Assembly: GCA_007859745.1 (NCBI GenBank)
Contig: SMLU01000001.1
Span: 2,976,001 to 3,040,000 of the forward strand
Reading direction: 5' to 3'
DNA length: 64,000 bases
From: Phycisphaerae bacterium RAS1
Lineage (GTDB): Bacteria > Planctomycetota > Phycisphaerae > UBA1845 > Fen-1342
In this document: positions 41,342 through 50,558 of the stretch, in pieces
How the letters are laid out: each line of letters begins with the position of its first letter
Numbering within the stretch: the first letter of the stretch is position 1
Notes under the pieces: model-generated
The model's database searches: none
Seen by the model: the letters and a program-made list of their open reading frames with translations, nothing else
Told to the model about the DNA's origin: nothing
Position numbers and translations under genes: made by a program

Positions 41342-42754
41342 CTACTTCGCCACGTGAATCGCGGTCCCCAACACGTTTTCGGCCGCTTCCATGATCGTCT
41401 CCGACGTCGCCGGATGCGGGTGAATCGTCATTGCCAGGTCCTCGACGTGCGCGCCCATCTCAATCGCCAGCACCGCCTCGGCGATCAGGTCGCCGGCGCG
41501 AGCGCCGGCGATGCCGACGCCCAGGACGCGCTCGCTCCTGGAATCCACAATGATCTTGGTCAGTCCCTCCGGGCGGCCCATCGCGATCGCGCGGCCCGAC
41601 GCGCCCCAGGGGAACTTGCCGATCTTCACGTCCATGTTCTTCTGTTTCGCTTCGCTCTCCGTCACGCCGCACCAGGCAATTTCCGGGCTGGTGTAGACCA
41701 CCGCCGGCACGGCGCGCACGTCGTAGACGCTCGGCTTACCGGCGATCGACTCGGCCGCGACGATGCCCTCGCGGCTGGCCTTGTGGGCCAGCATCGGGTC
41801 GCCGGCCACGTCGCCGACCGCGTAAATGCGCTTGTCAGTCGTGCGGCGGGCCTGATCGACGACGATGAAGCCGCGCTCGTTGACGGTGACCTTCGTTTTT
41901 TCAAGGCCCAGGCCGTCGGAGTTCGGCTGTCGGCCGACGGAGACGAGCACGCGGTCGAAGAGCAGCTTGTGGTTCTCGCTCGCCTTGCTGAATTTCACCT
42001 CGACGCCGCCGCCGGTGGGCTGGGCCGATTCGAGCTTGACTCCGGTGTGGATCGCCTCGAACTGCTTTTTCAGCCGCGCCGCCAAGACACGGGCGAGGTC
42101 GTCATCACAGCCGGGCAGCAGGCGATCGAGCGCTTCAACGACGGTCACTTTGCAGCCGAGCGCGGCGTAGACCTGCCCCAGCTCCAGGCCGATGTATCCG
42201 CCGCCGACGATCAGGAGCGACTTCGGGAACGGGTTCATCTCGAGCGCGGCGGTGGAGTCGATGCAGCAGGAGGCGGGGATGAGCGACTCGGGCAGTTTCC
42301 TGGGCCGCGAACCGGTGGCGACGATCGCGTTCTTGAATTTCAGCCGTGTGACCTCGCCGCCTTCGATTCTCAGCGTGCGCGAATCCTCGAAGCGCGCCCG
42401 TCCGTTGATGATGCGGATATTGCGCTTGCCGGCGAGCGTCTTGACGCCGCCGCACAGGCGATCGACCACCTGCTGTCGCCAGCCGCGGACCTTGTCGAAA
42501 TTGATGGCGGGCGGCTTGAATTCGACGCCCCAGGCGGCGGCTTCCTGCGTGTCCTCGATCACGTGCGCGACATGCAGCAGGGCTTTCGACGGAATGCAGC
42601 CCTCGCGCAGGCAGACGCCGCCGAGCAGCGGCGAATCCTCAATGATCGCGGTCTGCACCCCCAGGTCGGCGGCCCGGAATGCCGCCACGTACCCGCCCGG
42701 CCCGCCGCCGATGACGACCAGTTGCACCTCTTCGGTGAGTTCGCCGACAACCAC
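41342..42754 (-). CDS. lpdA: Dihydrolipoyl dehydrogenase
   Basis: A 470-residue flavoprotein of normal length. FAD-binding VVIGGGPGGYVAAFRAADLG, the redox disulfide GGVCLREGCIPSK (Cys48 and Cys53), the NAD-binding SLLIVGGGYIGLELGQVYA, the second FAD motif RIYAVGDVAGDPMLAHKA and the C-terminal catalytic HPHPATSETIMEAAE (His-Glu dyad) are all present. It reoxidises dihydrolipoamide of 2-oxoacid dehydrogenase or glycine cleavage complexes with NAD+. None of their other subunits is in the window, so this is a stand-alone E3. Confidence 0.95.
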   Translation of the reverse strand: MVVGELTEEVQLVVIGGGPGGYVAAFRAADLGVQTAIIEDSPLLGGVCLREGCIPSKALLHVAHVIEDTQEAAAWGVEFKPPAINFDKVRGWRQQVVDRLCGGVKTLAGKRNIRIINGRARFEDSRTLRIEGGEVTRLKFKNAIVATGSRPRKLPESLIPASCCIDSTAALEMNPFPKSLLIVGGGYIGLELGQVYAALGCKVTVVEALDRLLPGCDDDLARVLAARLKKQFEAIHTGVKLESAQPTGGGVEVKFSKASENHKLLFDRVLVSVGRQPNSDGLGLEKTKVTVNERGFIVVDQARRTTDKRIYAVGDVAGDPMLAHKASREGIVAAESIAGKPSVYDVRAVPAVVYTSPEIAWCGVTESEAKQKNMDVKIGKFPWGASGRAIAMGRPEGLTKIIVDSRSERVLGVGIAGARAGDLIAEAVLAIEMGAHVEDLAMTIHPHPATSETIMEAAENVLGTAIHVAK

Positions 42755-42877
42755 GCGTATCTCCAGTTGCGAATGAGCGCCCGTTTGCGGGGCGATCGTA
42801 CCGCGATGTTGCCGTGCGGGCCAGCGCGGGCGCGCCGGACGCGCTTGGTGTCCGCGCCAAGCCGCGGGCCTATCTAT

Positions 42878-42983
42878 CCGAACCCGCCGCGCCGAGGGGC
42901 GGGTTGACCCCCCTGCCCGCGTGGGGCAGTGTCGCGCCGCTCACGTAGGGTCGTCACCCCGCCGCTTGGCGCGGTGGGCGCGG
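42878..42983. repeat. Degenerate family F repeat
   Basis: Left end CGAACCCGCCGCGCCGAGGG GCGGG; right end CCGCCGCTTGGCGCGGTGGGCGCGG has drifted from the CGGCGGGTTCG consensus. It lies between lpdA and a membrane-protein gene on the same strand. Confidence 0.7.
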
Positions 42984-43034
42984 AAAAACAATCCGGCCGG
43001 CGGCGTCGACAAGAAAATGTCGTCGGCACCTCGA

Positions 43035-44471
43035 TCATGGGTTTGAACGCACCGCCCCGTCCCGCGAGACGCTGTACTGATCCTGCGTCCAGTCGAACCC
43101 GGACATCCACCACGGCATGTAAACATGTTGCGAAGCGGCTGACGATTTGAGCGAATAGCCCCCGTCGGCCGACGGCACGTAGACCATCGCTGCATGGGAC
43201 ACCGCGTCCAGTGGAACGTCGTCGAGATAAGCCGGCGTCAGCGCCGACAGGTCTTCCGGGTAGCCGCCGCGATCGTGCCGAACTGCGGCCAGCGCCAGCA
43301 TCACGACGCACGCCCGGCGGCGAGCAACGTCGTTGTAGACACGGAGCACGTCCGTTGGATCGCGACCGCTGTCCAGAACGGTCAACGGACCGTCGAAGAC
43401 GTCGCGGGCCGCCAGACTCCGCCGCGAATTCAACCGGATCAGCGCCTCGTCCGATCCCAGCAGGTCGAGTCCCTCAAGGCTCGCCTGCCAGGTTTCCAGC
43501 CGAACCGCCATGGCCCGCCGGCCGCGAAAGAGCGGCGAGAGGACGTTCCAGGCGCGGCTGCGGCGGACGCTCGTTACGTTCCAGCGCGCGAAGTTGTCGT
43601 CGATCGCGCTGAGCACGAGCCAGCCGTCGCCGTGCCCGTCGTCCGTGTAGTAGCGATCCAGAAAAGCCTGCTGACGCTCGCCGACGCCGAGCATGTGCCG
43701 GGCCCACGTCTCGATCGACGTGCCCAGTTCGTCGCGCAGAAACCGGATCATCGTCGCCGCCAGCTCGCGCGGCACGGGCGTCTCCTGCGCCAGGCAAGCC
43801 AGTTCGAACATGGGAATGTCAAAGCCGGGCCACTCATACGCGCGGCGCCGCTCGGACACCGGCGCGAGAATCTGCAGAGCCAGGCGAAGGTCAGCGAGGG
43901 CCCCAGGCAGGTCGTTATTTTCCATGCGTCGCCAGCGGGCGCGCACCGTCAGCGCAATAGCGGCCTGGTCGCGCCGGTCAACGTAGTCCCACGATGGCGG
44001 GGCGCCATCCGCCGCCGCCGCGGTAGGGTTGGCGGAGGAGAGCGCGCGCTGCGCCCGGTCCAGCACCATCGCCAGCGCGTCCCCGCCGACATACGCGGAT
44101 ATCTCGCGCAGTTCCGGCCGCGACGCGGGGGTCCAGCCGGACTGCAAGCCGAGCAGCAACTCGTTGCCCATCCAGCCGCGGAACGCCGCCTGTGTGGAAG
44201 CGAGCGTGGGCGTGTAGATCGGCCAGTCACGAAGAACCTGCCGGAGCCGCTGCACGAGCGCGGCGTCCGTGTTCGCTGCCGCGGTTTCACGTGCCGCCGC
44301 CGGCGGTGTGACGTAGCGCACATAGGCGAAGTGCACGAAGATCACGAGCAGCACCGCCGACACGGCGACCCGCGCCAGCCGCCACCAGCGACGCACGGGT
44401 GGCAGCGCGCGCCCCGTCGGTCGAAGCGCGGCGCGCGGCGTGTGCTTCCGCTCGGCGTTTTGCGGCGTCAT
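43035..44471 (-). CDS. Single-pass membrane protein of unknown function
   Basis: A 478-residue protein. A basic N-terminus is followed by one membrane helix (about residues 33-50, VAVSAVLLVIFVHFAYV) and a long, mostly helical exported region. Near the end the segment RGGYPEDLSALTPAYLDDVP, then LDAVSHAAMVYVPS, resembles the C-terminal part of planctomycete proteins with a pseudopilin-like end, in which a calcium-style loop gives the product formatting. No enzymatic motif is recognised. It is divergent from rph. Confidence that it is a real gene rests on consistent codon use, the membrane helix and this familiar ending. Confidence 0.65.
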   Translation of the reverse strand: MTPQNAERKHTPRAALRPTGRALPPVRRWWRLARVAVSAVLLVIFVHFAYVRYVTPPAAARETAAANTDAALVQRLRQVLRDWPIYTPTLASTQAAFRGWMGNELLLGLQSGWTPASRPELREISAYVGGDALAMVLDRAQRALSSANPTAAAADGAPPSWDYVDRRDQAAIALTVRARWRRMENNDLPGALADLRLALQILAPVSERRRAYEWPGFDIPMFELACLAQETPVPRELAATMIRFLRDELGTSIETWARHMLGVGERQQAFLDRYYTDDGHGDGWLVLSAIDDNFARWNVTSVRRSRAWNVLSPLFRGRRAMAVRLETWQASLEGLDLLGSDEALIRLNSRRSLAARDVFDGPLTVLDSGRDPTDVLRVYNDVARRRACVVMLALAAVRHDRGGYPEDLSALTPAYLDDVPLDAVSHAAMVYVPSADGGYSLKSSAASQHVYMPWWMSGFDWTQDQYSVSRDGAVRSNP

Positions 44472-44572
44472 GCGGGAGCATCATACTGCCGGGCACCGAA
44501 CCAGATCGGCTGAACCAATCACCGGCTGCGGGCTCCGAACCGGCGCGCCAGGGAGCTTCTGAGCATTTAGCT

Positions 44573-44634
44573 GGGACGGGCGTCTCGCCCGTCCCGTGTT
44601 TTCACGAACGGGCAAGATGCCCGTTCCACGCGAA
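44573..44634. repeat. Pair of family B palindromes upstream of rph
   Basis: GGGACGGGCGTCTCGCCCGTCCC and GAACGGGCAAGATGCCCGTTCC, the same order and spacing as at 39358-39420. They occupy the divergent spacer 44472-44728. Confidence 0.8.
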
Positions 44635-44728
44635 GGAGATCAAAGGTCCAGAAGTCCGCACTCCGCGGCGCGACCGGCCCTTTGCCGACGGTTGCCGCCG
44701 CGCCGTGCCTGTGATAACACTTGCCGCT

Positions 44729-45448
44729 ATGCGTAGCGACGGCCGACGGCCCGACCAGTTGCGCCCCGTGATCATCCGCCGCGGCTTTACGCGCAGCGCG
44801 GCCGGCTCCGTGCTGATGCAGACTGGCGAGACGATCGTGCTCTGCACCGCCAGCATTGAAGAGGGCGTCCCGGAGTGGCGCGAAGCGAGCGGCGCCGGGT
44901 GGCTCACGGCTGAATACGACATGTTGCCCGCCTCGACTTCCTCGCGCAAGCCACGCAACCGAACCAAGGTGGACGGCCGGACGCAGGAGATTCAGCGGCT
45001 CATCGGCCGCAGCCTGCGGGCCGCGGTGCGGCTGGATCGGCTGGGGCCAAATACGCTCTTCATCGATTGCGACGTACTTCAAGCCGACGGCGGGACTCGA
45101 ACGGCATCGGTGACCGGCGCCCATGTCGCGCTGTGCGACGCGGTCGCTGAAGGTCGCCGTCGCGGACTGTGGGGCGCGGACGTGATCGAAACCGCCGTGG
45201 CCGCGGTCAGCGTGGGCATCGTCGGCGGTGAGGCGCTGCTCGACCTGAACTACCGCGAGGATTCGGCCGCGGAAGTGGACTGCAACCTCGTAAGAACCGC
45301 CGCCGGACGCTGGATCGAAGTGCAGGCGACGGGAGAACGGGCGACCTTCACCGACGAGCAACTGTTGGCGATGCAGCTCGTCGGGCGGCAGGGCATCGAG
45401 GCCCTCTTTGAGGCGCAGCGGCGTGCGTTGGCAGGGGAGGCCGTCTGA
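44729..45448 (+). CDS. rph: Ribonuclease PH
   Basis: A 239-residue protein starting at ATG 44729 (MRSDGRRPDQLRPV); the longer frame to 44399 runs through repeat DNA. Family motifs are RSDGR, GWLTAEYDMLPASTSSR, IGRSLRAAVRLDRLG, the phosphate-binding GGTRTASVTGA and LDLNYREDSAAEVDCNLV. It is a phosphorolytic 3'-5' exoribonuclease that trims tRNA 3' ends, active as a hexamer. Length and motifs are those of a functional enzyme. The stop overlaps the next start (TGATG), so the lipoprotein gene is co-translated; the usual partner rdgB is not present. Confidence 0.95.
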   Translation: MRSDGRRPDQLRPVIIRRGFTRSAAGSVLMQTGETIVLCTASIEEGVPEWREASGAGWLTAEYDMLPASTSSRKPRNRTKVDGRTQEIQRLIGRSLRAAVRLDRLGPNTLFIDCDVLQADGGTRTASVTGAHVALCDAVAEGRRRGLWGADVIETAVAAVSVGIVGGEALLDLNYREDSAAEVDCNLVRTAAGRWIEVQATGERATFTDEQLLAMQLVGRQGIEALFEAQRRALAGEAV

Positions 45449-46413
45449 TGAGCGCTTTTCGAAATGCGTCGGGTCGCAGTCCGAGCCGCGACCGTAAGGG
45501 AGCGGGGATGCCCAGGAGTTTTCGAGCCCGGGTACCGCTTCCTAACGGGCGCGGCTCGGAAGGCTTGCGCTGCGTCGCCGTCGCGATCTTCACAACCGCC
45601 GCACTGACGCTGCTCACCGGCTGCGATCCAGCCGTCGGATTCCGCGCCAATCCGGACGAGGACATCTGGACCATCCGCTGCTGCACCACGGCCGGCCCGG
45701 ATGGCCCGGGCATCGCCGCCCGCTTTGCGGCTGCGCTCAAGCAGGTCAGCGGGTTGCGGGCGGAGCGGGTGGAGGTCGTCGAGCAGGAGGACGGCACGGC
45801 GGTGTATTACGGCCTTTATCGCCGCGAATACGACGATCGCGCCGGCATCGCGCGCTACCAACCCGACCCGGCCAAAGATCTCGAGCTGATTCGTTCGTTG
45901 AACCTCAGCAACTCGCGGCTGAGGCCGGATGATCCGGACAACTGGCCGTTCCGGCTGGCAAGCATGGAGGAGCTGCCGGACACGCGCGGGGGCGATCCGG
46001 CATGGAATCTTGAAGGGAAAAAGGGCGTCTGGTCGCTGCAGGTGGGCGTGTTCTATAACACCGAGCGGATGCGGCGGCGAAAGACCGCGGCCCAGGAATA
46101 CTGCAAGATGCTCCGGCAGCAGGGCGAGGAGGCCTACTTCTACCATGGGCCGGACAAGAGCTCCGTCTGCATCGGCCTGTTTCCCAAGGACGCGATCCGC
46201 GAGATTCGACACGTTGACGAGTTGACCGGCGTGCCCAGCTTCTGGAACGTCATCGTCGACGAGCGCATGCAGGAATTGCAGAAGAAGTACGATCACATCG
46301 AAAACGGCCACATCATGAAGGATGTCTCGCGCGATCCGGCGACCGGCGAGCGGCAATCCAAGCCCATCAAGCCTTTCCCCGTCCGAATGCCATCCGCGTC
46401 CGGCGGTTCATAG
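45448..46413 (+). CDS. SPOR-like lipoprotein with repeat-derived N-terminus
   Basis: A 321-residue protein; its ATG shares one base with the rph stop. Residues about 8-40 (PSRDRKGAG, PLPNGRGSEG) are coded by an intact family G repeat inserted before the signal region. The hydrophobic core AIFTTAALTLLTG|C is a lipobox at about residue 59. Mature residues 65-120 begin DEDIWTIRCCTTAG. A second region, KGVWSLQVGVFYNTERMRRR to VCIGLFPKDAIREI, has the alpha/beta spacing of a SPOR-type peptidoglycan-binding fold. An internal start after the repeat (Met at about residue 21) is possible. The exact function is unknown. Confidence 0.7.
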   Translation: MSAFRNASGRSPSRDRKGAGMPRSFRARVPLPNGRGSEGLRCVAVAIFTTAALTLLTGCDPAVGFRANPDEDIWTIRCCTTAGPDGPGIAARFAAALKQVSGLRAERVEVVEQEDGTAVYYGLYRREYDDRAGIARYQPDPAKDLELIRSLNLSNSRLRPDDPDNWPFRLASMEELPDTRGGDPAWNLEGKKGVWSLQVGVFYNTERMRRRKTAAQEYCKMLRQQGEEAYFYHGPDKSSVCIGLFPKDAIREIRHVDELTGVPSFWNVIVDERMQELQKKYDHIENGHIMKDVSRDPATGERQSKPIKPFPVRMPSASGGS

Positions 46414-46429
46414 AAGCCGGCGCAAGCTC

Positions 46430-46510
46430 ATTCCGAGCCGCGACCGTGAGGGGGCGGAGCCTCAAGAACCGCTTGCTTACGCGCGCGGCTCGGATCGAAA
46501 AGAGGGTGCT
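46430..46510. repeat. Family G repeat between convergent genes
   Basis: TCCGAGCCGCGACCGTGAGG ... CGCGCGGCTCGGATCGAAAAGAG: the outer arms pair, as at 32290-32362 in the opposite orientation. The spacer is only about 107 bases, so the repeat fills it. Confidence 0.8.
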
Positions 46511-46520
46511 GGGACAGCCT

Positions 46521-49500
46521 CTACTCTCCGTGCAGCTTCCCGCGGGCCCAGTCGCGCCATGCGGCGGCCCGCGCGGAGTCGATCGCATCGCCGCCGATGC
46601 GCGCCAACTGGCTCTCCACGTTTCCCGCAATGTGCGTGGCGTGATACGCAAGGTCCCACAGGCGCACCGTGCCGTCCAGAGAAGCCGACGCCAGCGACAT
46701 TCCGTCCGGCGAGAAGCTCAGGTCCATCACCGGATCGCTGTGCCCGTCCAGCGACGCCAACGGGCGCCGCAGGCCCAGGTGCCAGACGCGAATGACGCCG
46801 CCGGTGTCGCCGCTGGCGATCAGGTCGCCCGCGGGGCTGACGTCGAAGGCGTAGATTTCCTGATTGTGCCCGACCAGTGACGCGACCCTGGCCGCCGTGT
46901 GCGCGTCCCAGACATCGACCGTGCGGTCGGCGCCGGCCACGATCAGCCAGCGGCCGTCGGGCGAGAATCGCGCCGTCCGCAGCGGTGCATTGGTCGGCCC
47001 GCGCCAGGTCTCGTACTGTCCCGACTTGAGATCCCACGCCATCAGCGCCCCGGACCGCAGCGCGCCGGCAAGCCGCGTCCCGTTCGGGTCGAACGTCACT
47101 TGCGGAATGCGGTCGCTGGCGCCTAGCAGCTCCTGCTCGGGAGTCGCCTGATCGACACGCCAGATTCGGATGACTCGGTCGCCGGACGCCGTGGCCAGTC
47201 GCGACCCGTCGGGGCTGAAGCACAGGTAGCTCAGCGGCGCCGCGTGCGGGAGCTTGATCGGAGGCCCGACCGGCAGGCGCGAATCCCACACGTACGCAGC
47301 CCCGCCGTAGGTCGCCACGGCGCAGCGGCGGCCGTCCGGCGAGGCCGCCACGGCGCAGATGGTGGCGGAATCGCCGACGGGCGTCGCCGAAAGCGCGCCG
47401 CTCGTGACATCAAACGTGTACAGCGTGCCGAGACCGCCCGCGGCCAGCAGCGCCTCGCCGTCCGCGGTGAAGTCCACCGTGTGCAGCCGGTCGCCCGCCA
47501 GGCGCAGCGTGCGGACACCCGCCGAGCGATCCACTTCCCAGCAGCGCATCTCGCCAGTGCCCGCCGTCCAAAGACACAGGGGGTTGGCCGTAAACCCGAT
47601 GCTGTAAATGCGCGCCGCGTGGGCGATGAACCGATCGAGGCATGCGCACGACTCGGCGTCGAAAATGCGCACCGCGCCAACCAGATCGCCGACCGCCAGG
47701 AGCCGACTGTCCGGGCTGAATGCCAGCGTGCGGTGTCCGCCCGGCGCCTCGGCCAGAGGCGTCGCCGTCGGCGGATCAGGATCGAGATTCCAAATCCGGC
47801 CGGCGATTTCCGCCCAACCGTCGGCCAGCCGGCGGCCGTTCGGCGAGAATAGCAGCGGCCCGAAGAGCAATGCCGCTTCGCGCGGCCGAACGCTGGGCGC
47901 GGCCCGGCGCACCAGTCGCTGCCCGTCGATTTCCCAAACATACAACCCGCCGACCCGGTCCCGTGCGGCCAGACGCCGGCCGTCCGGCGAAAGGGCGGCG
48001 GCGCAGATCGCTTCGCCGACGCTGAACTGCGCCAACGTGCCTGCGGGCGAGAGCGTCATCACGATCGCTTCGCCGTCACGGACCACGGCAACCCGGGCGC
48101 CGTCCTCCGAAAACGAGACCGCGCTGTCATCGGTGTTTGAAACGCGCGGCAGAGGCACCGGCGCCCCGCCGCCGCGCACCCAGATCGACCAGCCGTCGCT
48201 CGAGGGCGCGATCGCGGCGCGCCCGCCGGCGCGCGGCAATGACATTCGGGTTCCGGGGTCGAAGCCCAGGTCAACCCGCTCCCGGCAGCCACCGGACAGA
48301 TCGAGTTGTTCCAAACTCGATCCACTCACGGTCGCCCACAGATGCGCCCCCGTCGCGTCGCACGTCAGGTTGCGAACGACTCCCGGCGGGGAGGCGAGCG
48401 TCATCCGGCACGGGCGCCGGCGATAAAGCTCCCACAACGCCCAGTATGCTTCCGGCGGGCCGGGCGGGTCATTGAGGCGGAGCCGCGTCCCCTGCCCCGG
48501 CCCGCGCCGCGTCAACAGCTCGCCCCACAGCAACTGCTCGGCCTGTTCCAGGTTGCCGAGCATCCCGGACATGCGGCCTTGCTCGACGTTGCTGTACGAA
48601 AGCAGGTCGGCCAGGGATTCCGCCGAGCTCGACGCCTGCTGCTCCAGCACGGTCGAGCGGCGGTAGAGCACCGCCATCACCACGCTGAACACCGCCAGCA
48701 GCAGGACGAAGGCCGAGCCGGCGAAGACGCGATAGCGGTAGCGCTTCAGCGTCTTGCGCAGCACGTACATGGCGCTGTCGCTCTTGGCCTGGATCGGCTC
48801 GCCGGCCAGGTAGAGCCGCAGGTCTCTGGCGAGCTCGCCGGCGCTCTGGTAGCGGCGCTCGCGGTCTTTGGAGAGACACTTGAGGACGATGGTATCCAGC
48901 TCGTCATCAATGCGCGGCGCGCCGGAGGCGACCACGATGGCGCTGGGGCGTCTCGGCTCGCGATTCAAAATGTCGTCGAAGGCGTCACGTAGATTGCTTC
49001 CGACGTCGAAGGGCGAGGCGCCGGTCAGCAGTTGATAGAGAATCGCCCCCAGCGAATAGACGTCGGTTCGCAGGTCGATTCGCGAGGACGCGCCTTCCAC
49101 CTGCTCCGGCGCGGCCCACGGCAGCGACCCGACGAACTGCCCGGTGCGCGTCGCGGCCGAGTCGGCGACGGCGTCGACCGACTTGGCCAGGCCGAAATCC
49201 AGCACGAACGGCTCGCCGCTGCGATCCACGCGGATGTTGCTGGGCTTCAGGTCGCGGTGAATCACGCCGCGCAGATGGGCCGCGTGAACCGCGTCGCACA
49301 CCTTGATGAACAGGCGAATCAGCGGAGCCACGGCCGCCTTTCGCGGCGGAAGCGGCGCGGCGATCACGCTGTCATCGCTCGACGACGCGTCCTGCGGCTC
49401 GCCGACGGCCGCTGTCCACGAGCGCCAGTCGGGCAGTTCGTCCAGCGGCCGCCCGTCGATGTAGTTCATGACGAAGTAGTGAAAACCGGCCACCACACCA

Positions 49501-49931
49501 GCGTCGTGCACGGTGACGATGTTCGGGTGGTCGAGCTTGCTGAGCGTCTCCACCTCGCGGTCGAAGCGCGAGCGGTCCGCCAGCGTCGCAAACGGCCCCT
49601 GCCGCATCACTTTGATCGCCACATCGCGCTTGGTGGAGCGCTGCACCGCCTGGTAAACGACGCCCTGTCCGCCCCGGCGTATTTCGCGGACGATCTCGTA
49701 GCCCGGCACATCGATCTGGTAGTTCGTCTCGCGCGGCAAGGCGACCGCGGGCAGCGCCCCGTTGACGGCGAAGCCGCTGAGGAAGCGGTTATCCTCCCTG
49801 ATCCGCTCCAGCACCGTCCGGCACGTCATGCAGGCGGCCAGGTGCTCGCGCAGCTCCTCCGGCGTCTCGCGGCCGACGGCGGCGGCTTCGAGTGCGTCGG
49901 GCGGCGGACAGTGACCGGGAAGTGTCGCCAT
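46521..49931 (-). CDS. Ser/Thr protein kinase with zinc-finger-like N-terminus and WD40 C-terminal domain
   Basis: A 1136-residue protein. Residues 25-42 contain HLAACMTC, an anti-sigma-type HxxxCxxC zinc motif. The kinase domain (about 77-385) has the glycine loop IRRGGQGVVYQA, ATP lysine Lys107 (VAIKV), catalytic HRDLKPSN (225-232) and DFGLAKS (245-251). An acidic insert lies at about 170-200, between lobes. One membrane helix (about 408-430, AGSAFVLLLAVFSVVMAVLY) precedes a coiled stretch. About a dozen WD40-like blades follow, marked by FSPDG phrases (for example RFSPDGRWLIVAG, SFSPDGMSLASAS) and ending VRLWDLAYHA. Planctomycete kinases of this build often neighbour an ECF sigma gene, as here. 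The role is probably envelope signal transduction. Confidence 0.92.
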   Translation of the reverse strand: MATLPGHCPPPDALEAAAVGRETPEELREHLAACMTCRTVLERIREDNRFLSGFAVNGALPAVALPRETNYQIDVPGYEIVREIRRGGQGVVYQAVQRSTKRDVAIKVMRQGPFATLADRSRFDREVETLSKLDHPNIVTVHDAGVVAGFHYFVMNYIDGRPLDELPDWRSWTAAVGEPQDASSSDDSVIAAPLPPRKAAVAPLIRLFIKVCDAVHAAHLRGVIHRDLKPSNIRVDRSGEPFVLDFGLAKSVDAVADSAATRTGQFVGSLPWAAPEQVEGASSRIDLRTDVYSLGAILYQLLTGASPFDVGSNLRDAFDDILNREPRRPSAIVVASGAPRIDDELDTIVLKCLSKDRERRYQSAGELARDLRLYLAGEPIQAKSDSAMYVLRKTLKRYRYRVFAGSAFVLLLAVFSVVMAVLYRRSTVLEQQASSSAESLADLLSYSNVEQGRMSGMLGNLEQAEQLLWGELLTRRGPGQGTRLRLNDPPGPPEAYWALWELYRRRPCRMTLASPPGVVRNLTCDATGAHLWATVSGSSLEQLDLSGGCRERVDLGFDPGTRMSLPRAGGRAAIAPSSDGWSIWVRGGGAPVPLPRVSNTDDSAVSFSEDGARVAVVRDGEAIVMTLSPAGTLAQFSVGEAICAAALSPDGRRLAARDRVGGLYVWEIDGQRLVRRAAPSVRPREAALLFGPLLFSPNGRRLADGWAEIAGRIWNLDPDPPTATPLAEAPGGHRTLAFSPDSRLLAVGDLVGAVRIFDAESCACLDRFIAHAARIYSIGFTANPLCLWTAGTGEMRCWEVDRSAGVRTLRLAGDRLHTVDFTADGEALLAAGGLGTLYTFDVTSGALSATPVGDSATICAVAASPDGRRCAVATYGGAAYVWDSRLPVGPPIKLPHAAPLSYLCFSPDGSRLATASGDRVIRIWRVDQATPEQELLGASDRIPQVTFDPNGTRLAGALRSGALMAWDLKSGQYETWRGPTNAPLRTARFSPDGRWLIVAGADRTVDVWDAHTAARVASLVGHNQEIYAFDVSPAGDLIASGDTGGVIRVWHLGLRRPLASLDGHSDPVMDLSFSPDGMSLASASLDGTVRLWDLAYHATHIAGNVESQLARIGGDAIDSARAAAWRDWARGKLHGE

Positions 49932-49947
49932 GCGAATTCGTGAACTC

Positions 49948-50030
49948 GGGGAGCATCGGCGTGTTGCCGGTGTTCAGGGGGCGTCGACGTTCCGCCGGCG
50001 GTCGGGGAGCATCGGCGTCCCGCCGGTGCG
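49948..50030. repeat. Family A repeat units
   Basis: GGGGAGCATCGGCGTGTTGC (49948 on) and GGGGAGCATCGGCGTCCCGC (about 50004 on), with CGTTCCGCCGGCGGTC between. The second unit is inside the coding end of the small protein below. Confidence 0.75.
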
Positions 50031-50288
50031 ATCACTCGCATGATCCGCCACGGGGATGTCCGCCAGCCTTTGCAGCATGCGGATCAATGTTCGGTCGTGC
50101 TCGCCCATCTGCCGCCGCTGCCAGTCGCGATAGGCCGCCTCCAGGTTCCCATTGCGTCCGACTTCCCTTCTCAGCCCGGCCAGCAGGAACGACTCGCAGA
50201 GATCAGTCAATTCGAACCAGAGCAGGGTATTCTGTTCCGGCGTTGATTGAAGACGTGCATCCGCGGCAGTCCGTGCGGCGTCAGTCAT
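49974..50288 (-). CDS. Small hypothetical protein between kinase and toxin-antitoxin-like genes
   Basis: A 104-residue protein from ATG 50288. The helical core (NTLLWFELTDLCESFLLAGL, then LEAAYRDWQRRQMGEHDRTL and IRMLQRLADIPV) is a plausible conserved helical domain. The C-terminal 20 or so residues (SDRTGGTPMLPDRR) are family A repeat sequence. It ends 42 bases before the kinase start on the same strand, so it is likely co-transcribed with it. I do not recognise a family. The coding case rests on context, the clean ATG and the amphipathic helices. Confidence 0.55.
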   Translation of the reverse strand: MTDAARTAADARLQSTPEQNTLLWFELTDLCESFLLAGLRREVGRNGNLEAAYRDWQRRQMGEHDRTLIRMLQRLADIPVADHASDRTGGTPMLPDRRRNVDAP

Positions 50289-50357
50289 GATGGTGAATAC
50301 GCCTATGGCGGGCCTTATGGCGCGGGAAGTCTGAATATCCGGCGCCATTCTGCGTCT

Positions 50358-50558
50358 CTACGCGCTGCGTCGTCGGGCCAAAAGCGCCCGCACCTCCGGC
50401 TCCAGGTCCGTCGGCACGGCCATCACCGTGACATCCTCGGCCTGCAGTGCTGCCTCGATCTCCGCGAATTCCTCATCCTCAGTCTGGTTTTCGTAGTGCG
50501 CCAGCAGCTCGCGAACGCGTTTCTCATCCCAGCCGGGCGGAAAATTCTGCGTGCTCAT
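50358..50558 (-). CDS. Antitoxin-like small protein partner of the DUF4258 protein
   Basis: A 66-residue acidic protein: MSTQNFPPGWDEKRVRELLA begins it, followed by HYENQTEDEEFAE, and TDLEPEVRALLARRR ends it. Proteins starting FPPGWDEERV with HYENQTEEE regularly follow DUF4258 genes in cyanobacteria and planctomycetes. The overlap of four bases with the upstream gene (ATGA) is typical of type II toxin-antitoxin pairs in toxin-first order. The inference is that it binds and neutralises the partner. It carries no DNA-binding motif that I can identify. Confidence 0.7.
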   Translation of the reverse strand: MSTQNFPPGWDEKRVRELLAHYENQTEDEEFAEIEAALQAEDVTVMAVPTDLEPEVRALLARRRSA

